Source: Candidatus Poseidoniaceae archaeon (GTDB lineage: Archaea > Thermoplasmatota > Poseidoniia > Poseidoniales > Poseidoniaceae). Taken from it: 59,108 nt of DNA. The notes below the pieces were generated by a model that saw only the letters and a program-made list of their open reading frames with translations, was not told the DNA's origin and made no database searches. Both the position numbers and the translations under genes were made by a program. The stretch is taken from assembly GCA_028822845.1 (NCBI GenBank), contig JAPKCS010000009.1:1-59108 (forward strand), read 5' to 3'. Position 1 is the stretch's first letter. Every line of letters starts with the position of its first letter. Of this stretch, positions 25,850 through 35,270 are shown one piece after another.

Positions 25850-27064
25850 TTAATCTTGCACAACATTTAGTCTGAGTCGGCGTTTTGGCACCGGCGCAAC
25901 ATAGAGTTCAAACCGCTCATAAGTTGTGTTTCGTTGAACAGGTACACATCCAGCATCCTTGATCAGGCGCGCAAGTTGGAAACGGTCATGGTCGAGAGGC
26001 GTGGTTGAGCCAGCGAGGTGCATGATGGATTCTTTCTGCACGGTCCCGTCGATGTCATCGGCACCAAATTGCAATGCCAATTCTGCAAGTTCATCGCCGA
26101 TGTTCATCCGGTATGCCTTGAGGTGAGGAATCGAGTCTAGCATCAAGCGAGAAACAGCAATGGTTCTGAGGATTTCGCTGCCTGTCGCCAATTGTGCTTC
26201 AGGAAGGCGGCTGTGGTCAGGCAAGTATGGGTAGGGCACAAAGCATTGGAATCCATGGGTTTCATCGGCAAGTTCTCTGAGCGAGATCATGTGGCACAGG
26301 CGCTGTTCAAGCGTCTCAATCGTGCCGAACAACATGGTGCAGTTGGTGGAAAGACCAACGTGGTGGGCAGCCCGGTGGATGTCGAGGTACTCTTGGGAAC
26401 TCTCTTTTCCATTGCAGATGATAGCGCGCACATCATCATCGAGGATTTCCGCCCCGCCACCTGGTAGTGACCCCAATCCGGCATCCTTCAATTTCGTAAG
26501 GGTCTCGGTGTAGCTGAGGTTTGAAAGTTGAGAGAGGTGTTTTATCTCGACAGCTGTGAGTGCTTTGATCGTGATGTGAGGGAATTTAGCCCGAGTTGCC
26601 CGGAACAGCGCCTCGTAGTGTTCAACGCCCCAATCAGGATGAAGACCACCTACGGAATGAACTTCATCAACATAGTCAGAGTACTGTTCCAGATCATCAA
26701 GGTAAGCATCGATGTCGAGAGCATAAGCGTCCTTCGATTTCTTGCTCCGACGAAAAGCACAGAACTTACAGGCAAGGACGCAGACATTGGTCTGGTTGAC
26801 GTGAACGTTGCTGTTGAAGAATGCTTTATCATCAAACCTAGCGGTTCGAACGACGTGTGCTAACCGTCCAACCTCATTCAAGTTGGGGTGTGTGTACAGG
26901 ATCATGCCATCTTCTAATGAGAATCTTTCACCGAGGCGAAGTTTGGCCACGAGAGGGCTGAGGGCAGGACTCCAGCCATCCATTCCATCGAGCAGAACCG
27001 CGGCCCGTTGCTGCCAATCTTCATTTGACCCAGCATTGACTCTTGACGAAGTCCACACTGACAT
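25850..27064 (-). CDS. mqnE: Aminofutalosine synthase, radical SAM
   Basis: MqnE joins the MqnA product to SAM-derived adenosyl radical, yielding 6-amino-6-deoxyfutalosine. The radical SAM cluster motif CxxxCxxC is in NVCVLACKFCAFRR. HSVGGLHPDWGVEHYEALF and FPHITIKALTAVEI, GLGSLPGGGAEILDDDVR and CTMLFGTIETLEQRL are typical of MqnE rather than MqnC or CofH. The ATG at 27064 gives 404 residues; a GTG at 27130 would overlap the ATPase stop region and cannot be excluded. mqnA follows by 9 bases. MqnB and MqnC activities are not encoded in the window. Confidence 0.9.
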   Translation of the reverse strand: MSVWTSSRVNAGSNEDWQQRAAVLLDGMDGWSPALSPLVAKLRLGERFSLEDGMILYTHPNLNEVGRLAHVVRTARFDDKAFFNSNVHVNQTNVCVLACKFCAFRRSKKSKDAYALDIDAYLDDLEQYSDYVDEVHSVGGLHPDWGVEHYEALFRATRAKFPHITIKALTAVEIKHLSQLSNLSYTETLTKLKDAGLGSLPGGGAEILDDDVRAIICNGKESSQEYLDIHRAAHHVGLSTNCTMLFGTIETLEQRLCHMISLRELADETHGFQCFVPYPYLPDHSRLPEAQLATGSEILRTIAVSRLMLDSIPHLKAYRMNIGDELAELALQFGADDIDGTVQKESIMHLAGSTTPLDHDRFQLARLIKDAGCVPVQRNTTYERFELYVAPVPKRRLRLNVVQD

Positions 27065-27122
27065 GGTCTCTGCTACCGGGTTTTCTTCTTGAAGATGTGG
27101 TTGGCCCCGTGAGGCTAAAGCA

Positions 27123-30044
27123 TCATCCACCAGGGGTGAAAAACTTAGAATTCACAATAAACTTCCTGAACTCATCAATGACGAACACAGAGGCAGAAAC
27201 TGCAAATATAATCACCCAATCTGTCGAACTTAGCACCGTAGTGGACATGAGTTCTCCGATGTAGAGGGAAGTGAAGGGGACCTGATGTTCGGCGAGTTGA
27301 ACAAAGAAGATCAACAAGCCAAGTGAGAACAAGAAGGCATAATTGATCCATTGATTGGAAAAGATACCGAGTTTAAACGCACTTTCCCGGTTGCTTCGGC
27401 AATTCATGACGTTGAACAACTGATAGACAATGAACACTGAGAAGGTCATCGTTTGAGCATGTTCGAAAAGATCAGTGCTGTACTTCTCTGATGCTTCGAC
27501 CGCAGCGAGTTGCTCTGCGTTCGCAGAATCGGCTCCAGAACCGATGCCAAGGTTACACATGGCAACGTCAAAGGGTGCTTCATCTTCTGTTTGGAGCGGG
27601 TGTAATTCACAGGTTCCAACGCCGCCGCCTGCTAGGAAGAACACAATCAAGGTCCCAGTCACCATAACTGCACCGAGGTAAAAGATGAGCGTGATGTCCC
27701 TAAAGTTCGGCATGCCTTCGTCGACAGGGCGCGGTGGTTGATTCATGACCTCACCGTGGTTCTTCTCAACACCAAGGGCGACTGCGGGTGGACCGTCCAT
27801 GAGAATGTTGATCACTAAAATTTGGGTTGCAGTGAGAGGAAGATTCCAACCAAACAAGAACGTTGAAATGAGGATTAAAGCAACAGCAGCAACGTTGGTC
27901 GATACTTGGTAGCGAACAAAGTTCCGTATGTTTTGATAAATTTTCCTTCCTTCTTCAACAGCGTGGACAATGTTTGCGAAATTATCATCCTGAAGCACCA
28001 TGTCTGCCGCATCTTTGGCGACGTCAGTTCCAGAAATCCCCATTGCGATACCAATGTTGGCTCTCGAAAGGGCTGGTGCATCGTTCACGCCATCACCAGT
28101 CATGGCGACAATCTCGCCTTGGCTTTGGAGGGATGAAACAATCCGCATTTTTTGTTCAGGGGTGACTCGAGAGAAGATGGAGGCTTTTGCTGATGCTTCG
28201 TTAAGGGCTTCATCATCAAATTGAGACAGCGCATGACCGTGGACAGGAGGGATTCCACCTTCGGTAATGTTGAGTTCCCTTCCGATTGCCTCAGCCGTGT
28301 ATTGTTGATCACCTGTGATCATTTTGACTCGAATGCCTGCACGTTGACATTTTTCAATAGCTTCTTTCACTTCAGCACGCGGTGGGTCCATGATGCCAAC
28401 CAGACCAAGGAAAATGAAACTGGACTCAACTTTTTTGATGTCGTCCATGTCTTCATCATCGTCAAGACGACGAGCACAAAGGGCAATGACTCGCATGGCG
28501 CGGCTTGCCATTTCTTTATTTGCAATTGAGGCGAGATCGAAATCCTTTTGTTCGATTGGAACAACTTCTCCATCCTCTATTTTCCATTCGACGAGCGGCA
28601 CATATCCTCCAGCCCCTCCTTTCGAGAACACCCAGCGCTCACCTTCGTAATCATGGATGACAGACATTCTTTTGCGGGTGGCATCAAAAAAGAACTCGTG
28701 AATGCGTGAGTGGCGATGAGCGAACTTACGCACATCACCGTTTATTTTCCAACCAAGGACTGCACAGGCAGAATCGGTTGGATTGCCCAAGGCTTGCCAT
28801 TGACCGTCAACCTTTGAGATTTGAGAATTATGGCAAAGGCTCAAACAAGCGGCAGACAAGCGGAAAGCCAAGTCACTTTGCAATCCCGACAACTCGGCTT
28901 CAGTGACCACTTCGGCGTTGTAGGAGAGGTCACCTTTGGGTTTGAATCCTTCACCAGAGATGGTAAATGTGCCTTCTGTGGTCGTAAGTTGCCGTGCAGT
29001 CATCTGATTTTTTGTCAAGGTGCCCGTTTTATCTGAGCATATGACGGTGGTTGAACCGAGTGTTTCAACGGCTTTCATGCGACGAATAATCGCCTTATGC
29101 TTGGCCATGTTCCGCATACCAAGGGCCAATGTGATGACGAGAATAATGGGGAGACCTTCGGGTACAATCGCGACGAAGATGGCGATTGCGACAATGAATT
29201 GCTCGATAGCTACTTCTTTCAGATTTGCAGTTTCATCGCCATAGGCGATAATCATCTTGATTGCAACCATCAAAACTGCGACCACAAGGGCCACCATACC
29301 GAGGAACTTACCCAGTGATTCAAGTTTATGCTCGAGTGGAGTTTTTGGTGATTCTGAACCAACAATATCGCTGGCGATGCGCCCAAGTTGAGTTTCCATG
29401 CCAATGTTGACCACAACACCAACTGAACGACCAGTCGCCACTGTGGTGCCCATGTAGGCCATGTTGTTTCGATCAGCGAGCAACGATTCGGATGGTAAAG
29501 CACCAACGGTTTTTTTGATGCTGTTTGATTCACCTGTGAGCGACGATTCATCGACCCTGCATTGATAAGATTCGACAATCCGAACGTCTGCAGGTACATT
29601 GAGACCTTCTTCAAGGCGGACAACATCGCCCGGAACGAGCATTGGTGTCGGGACTTCATGATCCACGCCATCACGAACAACGATGCATGTTGATACAGCC
29701 ATTTGTTTGAGGGCGTCCATGGCCTGTTCAGCCTGCCCTTCTTGCCAGTAACCAAAAACGGCATTTGCTGTGAGCACTGAGAAGATGAAAATTGCATCGC
29801 CAGGATGATCGGGGTCAATCGAAAGCGCGACCAACGCCGCACCGATCAATAGGTAATTTAGAGGATCGTGGTATTGAGACAGGAAACGGAGCCACGCGGG
29901 TGTCTTTTTGGGTTCTTGGAGTTTGTTTTCTCCATAGCGTTCTCGTCGTGCGAGCACTTCGTTTGCTGTGAGTCCTTCAGGTTGGGTCTCCAGCGTCGCG
30001 AAAGTATCTTCTGGGCTAATATCGTGCCAATGTTGTTGAGTCAT
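27123..30044 (-). CDS. P2-type cation-transporting ATPase
   Basis: A 973-residue P-type ATPase. It has an N-terminal cation-ATPase domain (EDTFATLETQPEGLTANE), the actuator TGES in DESSLTGES, the M4 motif VAIVPEGLPIIL typical of P2 Ca2+/Na+/K+ pumps, phosphorylation site SDKTGTLTKNQM, the nucleotide-binding KGA-type segment (FSKGGAGGY, with Gly for Ala), MITGDQ and TGDGVNDAPAL, and about six C-terminal membrane segments. Ca2+ or Na+ export is likely but the ion cannot be fixed from sequence. The ATG at 30044 has GGGTGA upstream; an ATG at 30074 is possible. It precedes mqnE closely on the same strand and diverges from the OPT gene. Confidence 0.92.
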   Translation of the reverse strand: MTQQHWHDISPEDTFATLETQPEGLTANEVLARRERYGENKLQEPKKTPAWLRFLSQYHDPLNYLLIGAALVALSIDPDHPGDAIFIFSVLTANAVFGYWQEGQAEQAMDALKQMAVSTCIVVRDGVDHEVPTPMLVPGDVVRLEEGLNVPADVRIVESYQCRVDESSLTGESNSIKKTVGALPSESLLADRNNMAYMGTTVATGRSVGVVVNIGMETQLGRIASDIVGSESPKTPLEHKLESLGKFLGMVALVVAVLMVAIKMIIAYGDETANLKEVAIEQFIVAIAIFVAIVPEGLPIILVITLALGMRNMAKHKAIIRRMKAVETLGSTTVICSDKTGTLTKNQMTARQLTTTEGTFTISGEGFKPKGDLSYNAEVVTEAELSGLQSDLAFRLSAACLSLCHNSQISKVDGQWQALGNPTDSACAVLGWKINGDVRKFAHRHSRIHEFFFDATRKRMSVIHDYEGERWVFSKGGAGGYVPLVEWKIEDGEVVPIEQKDFDLASIANKEMASRAMRVIALCARRLDDDEDMDDIKKVESSFIFLGLVGIMDPPRAEVKEAIEKCQRAGIRVKMITGDQQYTAEAIGRELNITEGGIPPVHGHALSQFDDEALNEASAKASIFSRVTPEQKMRIVSSLQSQGEIVAMTGDGVNDAPALSRANIGIAMGISGTDVAKDAADMVLQDDNFANIVHAVEEGRKIYQNIRNFVRYQVSTNVAAVALILISTFLFGWNLPLTATQILVINILMDGPPAVALGVEKNHGEVMNQPPRPVDEGMPNFRDITLIFYLGAVMVTGTLIVFFLAGGGVGTCELHPLQTEDEAPFDVAMCNLGIGSGADSANAEQLAAVEASEKYSTDLFEHAQTMTFSVFIVYQLFNVMNCRSNRESAFKLGIFSNQWINYAFLFSLGLLIFFVQLAEHQVPFTSLYIGELMSTTVLSSTDWVIIFAVSASVFVIDEFRKFIVNSKFFTPGG

Positions 30045-30095
30045 CTTCGTCACCCAAAGGGAGTCACCCTTCATGCTTCGGTTTCATGGATGACT

Positions 30096-30106
30096 TATGA
30101 TAATAA
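30096..30106. promoter_or_regulatory. AT-rich divergent promoter element, P-ATPase / OPT
   Basis: TATGATAATAA lies between the divergent genes. On minus (TTATTATC) it would place transcription start near 30074; on plus near 30128. It is the only AT-rich element in the spacer. Low-confidence promoter call. Confidence 0.3.
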
Positions 30107-30169
30107 TGGAGGATTTCCCGTTCTGAGCGCTGCGATGTGTTGAACAACTTGTTCGAAGTGGAACAACGG

Positions 30170-32230
30170 ATGAGCGCTGTCCATGACCCGTACATCCCGG
30201 CAACGGAATCCCCTCCTGAGTTGACATTGCGGGTTATTGTTGTCGGTATTCTTCTGGGCATCTTAATGACGGCTGCAAATGCCTACCTCGGATTGTATGC
30301 TGGGATGACCGTTTCCGCAAGCATTCCTGCGGCAGTGATGTCGATGATCATTCTGCGCTCGTTGTTTAACGATGTCAGCATCCTCGAGAACAACTCTGTT
30401 CAAACAATGGCCAGTGCGGGTGAATCCCTCGCTGCTGGCATCATTTTCACGGTTCCAGCAATGCTTGTCATCGGACTGTGGGACGATATCCAATGGGTTG
30501 ACACCCTCATCATCGCAACCCTTGGTGGCCTATTGGGCACCATGTTTACCATTGCACTGCGCCGACTTTTTATCGTCGAAGAAGCACTGCCCTATCCAGA
30601 AGGCGTCGCATGCAGAGAAGTGCTCGTGGCTGGAGAAGAAGGTGGCGAAGGTGCCTTAGCGATTCTCTATGCCCTCGGTATAGGAGCCATTTATGGCCTC
30701 ATGGTCAAGGGTTTTGCAGTCACGCAGAACACCGTTGAGTCCGCAGTTGGTTTCCTTGGAACGCGGCTTTATGCAGGTATGGATTTGTCCATTGCACTGC
30801 TCTCTGTCGGTTACATTGTCGGCGTGCGAATTGCTTCGTTTATTTTCCTTGGCGGTGTGATCGGGTTTGGATTGCTCGTCCCTATGTACGGCCTCATTCA
30901 CGGATGGCCAACATCAGATTCCTTGGTTGAGGGTTTCTATGGCATATGGGCAGAACAAATCCGCTACGTCGGCGTCGGTGCGATGGTTGTCGGTGGAGTT
31001 TACACCCTGTGGTCGATGCGAAAAACAATCATTACTGGTCTCTCAAAAGCACTTGTCAAGACGGATGAAGACGAAACTGAGCCTCTGCGAACTGAAATTG
31101 ATCTGCCCCTCGATAAGGTCATCATGTTTTGTGGGGTGCTGGTCGTCTTGACCTTCTTGTTCTACTGGAAATCAACGGGTTCCTTTGGCCTTGCATTGGC
31201 AGGAGCACTCTTCCTCGCCGTTGTTGCCTTTTTCTTTGCAGCCGTTGCTGGCTACATTGCTGGTGTTGTCGGATCTTCCAACTCACCAGTTTCGGGCATG
31301 ACCATTGCTACACTGTTGTTCACCGTTGCCCTCGTTTGGGTGGTGGGTGACCTCCTCCTAGGCCTCGGCCGAGAAGAATTGATGCTTGCAACCCTCTTGA
31401 TCGCCGCAGTTGTGGCTTCATCTGCTGCGATTGCAGGTGACGTCATGCAGGATCTCAAAACCGGCCACATGGTTGGTGCAACACCTTGGCGACAGCAAGT
31501 GGCGGAGATCATTGGTGTCATCACCGGTGCCATTGTCATTGGCCCAACATTGGCCCTCCTCCATGATGCGTTTCAAATTTCAAAGACCGCTTGCGCCAAC
31601 ACCAATCTGAATTTAGCAGTCGCAGACCAATATGATTGCAGCAACGCACTCTTTGCTCCGCAAGCTGAACTTATTGGTGCCATTATCCAAGGTGCATTTG
31701 GTGGCGATCTCAACCTACAAATGGTCACCCTCGGCGCACTCATCGCTGTGGTCCTCATCTACCTTCGAATGCCGGTGATGTCCGTTGCCATTGGTATTTA
31801 CCTTCCACTTGGGCTATCGGTTCCGATCATGCTTGGTGGAATCATCTCATACTTTGCCTTGCGAACCGCTCACTACCGGGTGGATGGAAGGCTTGAGGGC
31901 ACACCATCCAAGGAAGCCGAATCGGCTGCCAAGGAAGTGGAAAACCGTGGTGTTTTAATCGGTGCAGGATTCATTGCTGGCGAATCAATTCTTGGTGTCC
32001 TTATTGCCGTCTTGATCGTGCTCGACATCAACCTGCCAGAATTATTCGGTATCGTGACCCTCAACGGTCTCCTGTCCTTGGCTTTCTTTGGTTGGTTCGT
32101 AGCCGTGTTCATTTGGCTCGCCACACGAGCACTTCCGAAGGGTGGAAATTTGTTCACGGATGCAATCGCAGTGGCCGGTGATGTGTTGGTCAAATTCCGA
32201 GATGCATTGCTTCCACCCACCAAGGATTGA
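30170..32230 (+). CDS. OPT family oligopeptide transporter
   Basis: A 686-residue polytopic membrane protein with about 14-16 hydrophobic segments. It matches the OPT superfamily: the first helix is followed by ANAYLGLYAGMTVSASIPAAVMSM (the conserved NAYxGLxxGMT block), YPEGVACREVLVAGEEGGEGA and a later PFLGxx-like loop (LGGVIGFGLLVPMYG). The bacterial/archaeal OPT members take up oligopeptides or metal chelates. Import of peptides fits a heterotroph that also carries histidine-degrading enzymes, but the substrate is inferred. An in-frame GTG at 30137 is an alternative start. The 3' end is followed by split transketolase. Confidence 0.9.
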   Translation: MSAVHDPYIPATESPPELTLRVIVVGILLGILMTAANAYLGLYAGMTVSASIPAAVMSMIILRSLFNDVSILENNSVQTMASAGESLAAGIIFTVPAMLVIGLWDDIQWVDTLIIATLGGLLGTMFTIALRRLFIVEEALPYPEGVACREVLVAGEEGGEGALAILYALGIGAIYGLMVKGFAVTQNTVESAVGFLGTRLYAGMDLSIALLSVGYIVGVRIASFIFLGGVIGFGLLVPMYGLIHGWPTSDSLVEGFYGIWAEQIRYVGVGAMVVGGVYTLWSMRKTIITGLSKALVKTDEDETEPLRTEIDLPLDKVIMFCGVLVVLTFLFYWKSTGSFGLALAGALFLAVVAFFFAAVAGYIAGVVGSSNSPVSGMTIATLLFTVALVWVVGDLLLGLGREELMLATLLIAAVVASSAAIAGDVMQDLKTGHMVGATPWRQQVAEIIGVITGAIVIGPTLALLHDAFQISKTACANTNLNLAVADQYDCSNALFAPQAELIGAIIQGAFGGDLNLQMVTLGALIAVVLIYLRMPVMSVAIGIYLPLGLSVPIMLGGIISYFALRTAHYRVDGRLEGTPSKEAESAAKEVENRGVLIGAGFIAGESILGVLIAVLIVLDINLPELFGIVTLNGLLSLAFFGWFVAVFIWLATRALPKGGNLFTDAIAVAGDVLVKFRDALLPPTKD

Positions 32231-32261
32231 GAACGTTCATCCACCCGTTGCATGCACAAGC

Positions 32262-32268
32262 ATCAAAG
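32262..32268 (+). promoter_or_regulatory. ATCAAAG element upstream of transketolase genes
   Basis: ATCAAAG, one mismatch from TTCAAAG, is centred 39 bases before the ATG at 32304, with AGGGGA as ribosome site between them. Same arrangement as upstream of mbf1 and the small zinc-ribbon gene. Confidence 0.3.
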
Positions 32269-32303
32269 GTCGCCCGTGAAGGCCGTAGTCTGTAGGGGAA
32301 CTT

Positions 32304-33137
32304 ATGTCCACAAGCATCGAAGAAATTGAAGAAATGGCACGAAAGTGCAGGGTCGAGATTGTGAAGATGGTGTACCGTGCTCAAGCAGGTCACCCAGGTG
32401 GTTCACTTTCTGAAATCGATTTGATTTCAGCACTCTATGCTACCCGAATGCGCATCCGGCCAGACGAGCCAAAATGGGCTGACCGTGACCGATTCATTCT
32501 TTCCAAAGGCCACGCCTCTCCTGGAATGTACGCAGTCCTTGCCGAAATGGGTTTTATCTCCCATGAAGATCTCAAGTCCTACCGTGTTCTTGGTGGTGTC
32601 TGTCAAGGTCACGTCGATAGCAAGTGGTGCCCAGGAGTGGATTTCTCTGCTGGATCACTTGGTATGGGCCTCTCCTTTGGTATGGGTTGCGCTATCGCAG
32701 CGCGCCTCGACAACAGTGAACGTCGAGCCTTTGTGATGATCGGAGATGGTGAGATGCAAGAAGGAAGTGTTTGGGAAGCTGCCATGGCAGCAGCCCACCA
32801 CGAACTAGGCAATTTGAAAGTTATATTAGATCGAAACCGTATCCAGAACGACGATTTCTGTGAAGAGCAAATGCGAATGTTCGATGTCCCTGCAAAGTGG
32901 CGTTCGTTTGGTTGGAACGTCAAAGAGATCGATGGCCACAACATGACCGAAGTCATGGAAGGTCTGGATTTCCTCGAAGCGGAAGAAAATTCCAATGGCC
33001 CTTCAATTCTCATCGCACACACCATCAAAGGCGGTGGAATTTCATACATGGAAAACAACCCGTCTTTCCATGGTGCAGCACCAAACGATGAGCAATACAA
33101 ACAAGCCATGATTGAACTCGGCGAGGTGGAAGCATGA
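32304..33137 (+). CDS. Transketolase, N-terminal (thiamine diphosphate-binding) subunit
   Basis: Transketolase moves two-carbon units between ketose and aldose phosphates in the non-oxidative pentose phosphate pathway. The 277-residue half carries QAGHPGGSLSEIDLISALY, FILSKGHASPGMYAVLAEMG, GSLGMGLSFGMGCAIAARLD and the ThDP/Mg motif GDGEMQEGSVWEAAMAA...NLKVILDRNRIQND. It overlaps the C-terminal subunit by four bases (ATGA), so the two form one enzyme. The split arrangement is common in archaea. AGGGGA lies just before the ATG. Confidence 0.95.
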   Translation: MSTSIEEIEEMARKCRVEIVKMVYRAQAGHPGGSLSEIDLISALYATRMRIRPDEPKWADRDRFILSKGHASPGMYAVLAEMGFISHEDLKSYRVLGGVCQGHVDSKWCPGVDFSAGSLGMGLSFGMGCAIAARLDNSERRAFVMIGDGEMQEGSVWEAAMAAAHHELGNLKVILDRNRIQNDDFCEEQMRMFDVPAKWRSFGWNVKEIDGHNMTEVMEGLDFLEAEENSNGPSILIAHTIKGGGISYMENNPSFHGAAPNDEQYKQAMIELGEVEA

Positions 33138-34069
33138 CACGAATGGCAGCAACCCGTGACGGCTACGGCCAAGCATTGCTCGATTTGGCAAGCAACCCCA
33201 AAGTCGTCGTCCTCGAAGCAGATCTTGGTAAATCAACCAAATCACTGCATTTCAGAAAGGCCTACCCAGCACGAACGGTCTCCTGTGGTATTGGTGAACA
33301 GAACATGTTGCTCGTCGGAGCAGGACTTGCGTCGGCAGGTTACATTCCCTTCGCCAGTACATTTGCAATCTTCACCGAACGTGCGTTTGAACAAATGCGC
33401 AACGGTGTAGCTCGCCCGAACCTTCCCGTACATTTGTGCGGAAGCCACGGTGGTACACACACTGGGACCGATGGTTCCTCGGCTCAATCAATCGAAGATC
33501 TGGCCATCTTCCGAACCCTACCAAACGTGGTAGTGATGCATCCATGCGATGATGTGAGCACCCGTGTGCTCACCATGCAACTGCCAGCATTAGGGAAACC
33601 ATCGTACATGCGAACAGCCCGAAATAAGACCCCAGTGCTTTATGACGGTCGAGAAGATGAAATTCAAATCGGAAAAGGCATCGTCCTTCAAGAAGGATCA
33701 GACGTCGCCATCATCGCATGCGGTGTCTTGGTCTCAGAAGCCCTGAAAGCAGCAGAAACCCTCGCAGCAAAGGGCGTGAAGGCTTGTGTCGTCGACATGC
33801 ACACACTCAAGCCACTTGATGGAGACCTCATCGATCGACTGGTTGCTCAATGTGGCGCTGTTGTGACGGCTGAAGACCACAACATCATCGGTGGCCTCGG
33901 CGGCGCAGTCGCGGAACACCTTGTCTCCAACCAACCGGCACCACTCGAACGAGTTGGCGTCCCTGATCGCTTTGGTGAATCAGGACAGGCGGATGAGATG
34001 CTCGAAGTGATGAAACTGTCTGCACCTCACATTGCTGCGGCTGCACAGAAAGCAATTCAGAGAAAGTGA
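33134..34069 (+). CDS. Transketolase, C-terminal (pyrimidine-binding) subunit
   Basis: 311 residues with the pyrimidine-binding and C-terminal domains. Landmarks are VVLEADLGKSTKS, SCGIGEQNMLLVGAGLASAG (catalytic Glu in GIGEQNM), FASTFAIFTERAFEQMRNGVARPNLPV, HGGTHTGTDGSSAQSIEDLAIFRTLPN, and a C-terminal domain with VVDMHTLKPLDGDLI and AEDHNIIGGLGGAVAE. It pairs with the upstream subunit. A DXP-synthase C-half is excluded by the partner and by the subunit architecture. MazG-like and transaldolase genes follow on the same strand. Confidence 0.95.
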   Translation: MTRMAATRDGYGQALLDLASNPKVVVLEADLGKSTKSLHFRKAYPARTVSCGIGEQNMLLVGAGLASAGYIPFASTFAIFTERAFEQMRNGVARPNLPVHLCGSHGGTHTGTDGSSAQSIEDLAIFRTLPNVVVMHPCDDVSTRVLTMQLPALGKPSYMRTARNKTPVLYDGREDEIQIGKGIVLQEGSDVAIIACGVLVSEALKAAETLAAKGVKACVVDMHTLKPLDGDLIDRLVAQCGAVVTAEDHNIIGGLGGAVAEHLVSNQPAPLERVGVPDRFGESGQADEMLEVMKLSAPHIAAAAQKAIQRK

Positions 34070-34109
34070 ACAGGCCAACAACCATTAGTGTCACGGACAA
34101 ACCGTAGTC

Positions 34110-34472
34110 ATGGAGACAACGGACCCCCTGAAGGTGCTGAACAATCGCTTGGATGCCTTCGTAAAACAAAGGGATTGGAATCAATTTCACAGCGTCAAAA
34201 ACCTCGTCGCGTCGATCAGCATTGAGTCAGCAGAACTCTCTGAGACAGTTCAATGGTCCAATCCGAGTGTTGAAGAAGTTCAGAAGGACAGGGAATTGAC
34301 TCAAAAAATCGCTCATGAAACGGCTGATGTCATGATGTATTGCCTCCGCTTATGCAGTGTATTGGGACTTGATCCGATCGCCATAATGAATGAAAAATTC
34401 GAATTGAATGAACAAAAATACCCGGCAGATTTGGTTCGCGGTTCTTCAGCAAAATACACGACTTATCAATGA
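34110..34472 (+). CDS. MazG-like nucleotide pyrophosphohydrolase
   Basis: A 120-residue all-alpha NTP-PPase of the RS21-C6/dCTPase type, hydrolysing (d)NTPs to monophosphate and pyrophosphate. The metal-binding pattern is visible as [10 protein letters not shown] (E-x2-E-type) followed by [13 protein letters not shown] (E-x2-D). The N-terminal [12 protein letters not shown] matches the family. A house-cleaning role for non-canonical or excess dCTP-like nucleotides is inferred from family. It lies between transketolase and transaldolase genes; its stop overlaps an upstream in-frame ATG of the transaldolase frame. Link to pentose phosphate metabolism is through nucleotide sugar supply at best. 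Confidence 0.9.
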   Translation: METTDPLKVLNNRLDAFVKQRDWNQFHSVKNLVASISIESAELSETVQWSNPSVEEVQKDRELTQKIAHETADVMMYCLRLCSVLGLDPIAIMNEKFELNEQKYPADLVRGSSAKYTTYQ

Positions 34473-34528
34473 AACCACCTCAGGCCCTGAGCGGATACTT
34501 GAAGGAGTGCGTGGCACAACCAATCAAC

Positions 34529-35191
34529 ATGGAGTTCTTCCTAGACACCGCTGACGTAGATGAAATACGAGAAATTGCCTCATGGGGCATCCTAGATGGT
34601 GTGACCACCAATCCCTCACTGATCAAAAAGAGTGGACGGGATTTCAAGGAAGTTGTTGCAGAAATAGCATCCATTTGTGATGGCCCAATCTCCGCAGAAG
34701 TCACCGCAATGGATACAGCTGGTATGGTGGAACAAGGTCTGGAATTGAAAGAAAGCCTTCCAGAAAACGTCATCATCAAGATCCCGTGCACGCCAGAAGG
34801 TTTGGCTGCAACTAAAATCCTGACAAGTGAAGGCATCATGACCAACGTCACGCTGGTCTTTTCCGCATCTCAAGCGCTCATGGCGGCGAAGGCGGGGGCA
34901 ACCTATGTGTCGCCCTTCATTGGACGAATCGATGACACAGGCCACGATGGAATGAACCTCATCGCAGAAATCATGGACACATGGAACAATTACCCTTGGA
35001 TCGAAACGAAGGTTCTCGCAGCCTCCATTCGCCACCCAACCCACGTCCTCCAATGCATCCAACTTGGTGCCCATACAGCGACCATGCCTGCTAAAATCTT
35101 CAGGCAACTGATGACCCACCCACTCACCGACAAAGGTCTGGAAGGGTTCATGCGAGACTGGGCCGAAGTTGAGAAGGCAGGAAACGCTTGA
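34529..35191 (+). CDS. talC: Transaldolase (TalC/fructose-6-phosphate aldolase type)
   Basis: A short class I transaldolase, 220 residues. It shows [34 protein letters not shown] (quoted in part), [27 protein letters not shown] with the Schiff-base Lys in [36 protein letters not shown], and [29 protein letters not shown]. With transketolase it interconverts sugar phosphates without the oxidative branch. The family start is MKFFxDTA, so ATG 34529 is taken; an upstream in-frame ATG at 34469 overlapping the MazG stop would add 20 residues and couple translation. Followed by a hairpin. Confidence 0.93.
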   Translation: MEFFLDTADVDEIREIASWGILDGVTTNPSLIKKSGRDFKEVVAEIASICDGPISAEVTAMDTAGMVEQGLELKESLPENVIIKIPCTPEGLAATKILTSEGIMTNVTLVFSASQALMAAKAGATYVSPFIGRIDDTGHDGMNLIAEIMDTWNNYPWIETKVLAASIRHPTHVLQCIQLGAHTATMPAKIFRQLMTHPLTDKGLEGFMRDWAEVEKAGNA

Positions 35192-35220
35192 AGCACTTCT
35201 CTGACCTCCCATTGACAGAA

Positions 35221-35245
35221 GGAGGCTTCTTCAATGAAGTCCTCC
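35221..35245 (+). terminator. Stem-loop after talC
   Basis: GGAGGCTTC pairs with GAAGTCCTCC (one bulged T) around a six-base loop: nine pairs, 30 bases past the talC stop. There is no long T-run after it, so it is a candidate terminator or 3'-end stabiliser rather than a proven one. Confidence 0.4.
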
Positions 35246-35270
35246 CCGCTTGAACTACAGAGGCCATTCC

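Noticed and set aside
25850-27064. CofH (F420 biosynthesis) or MqnC
   Set aside because: Motifs around the TAVEI segment and neighbouring mqnA and mqnD fit aminofutalosine synthase better.
29270-29842. 190-residue minus-strand frame within the P-type ATPase
   Set aside because: Alternate-frame shadow on the same strand as the ATPase; lacks any motif.
34616-35212. 198-residue minus-strand frame over talC
   Set aside because: Antisense shadow; Cys/His-rich composition arises from complementing transaldolase codons and shows no ordered zinc motif.
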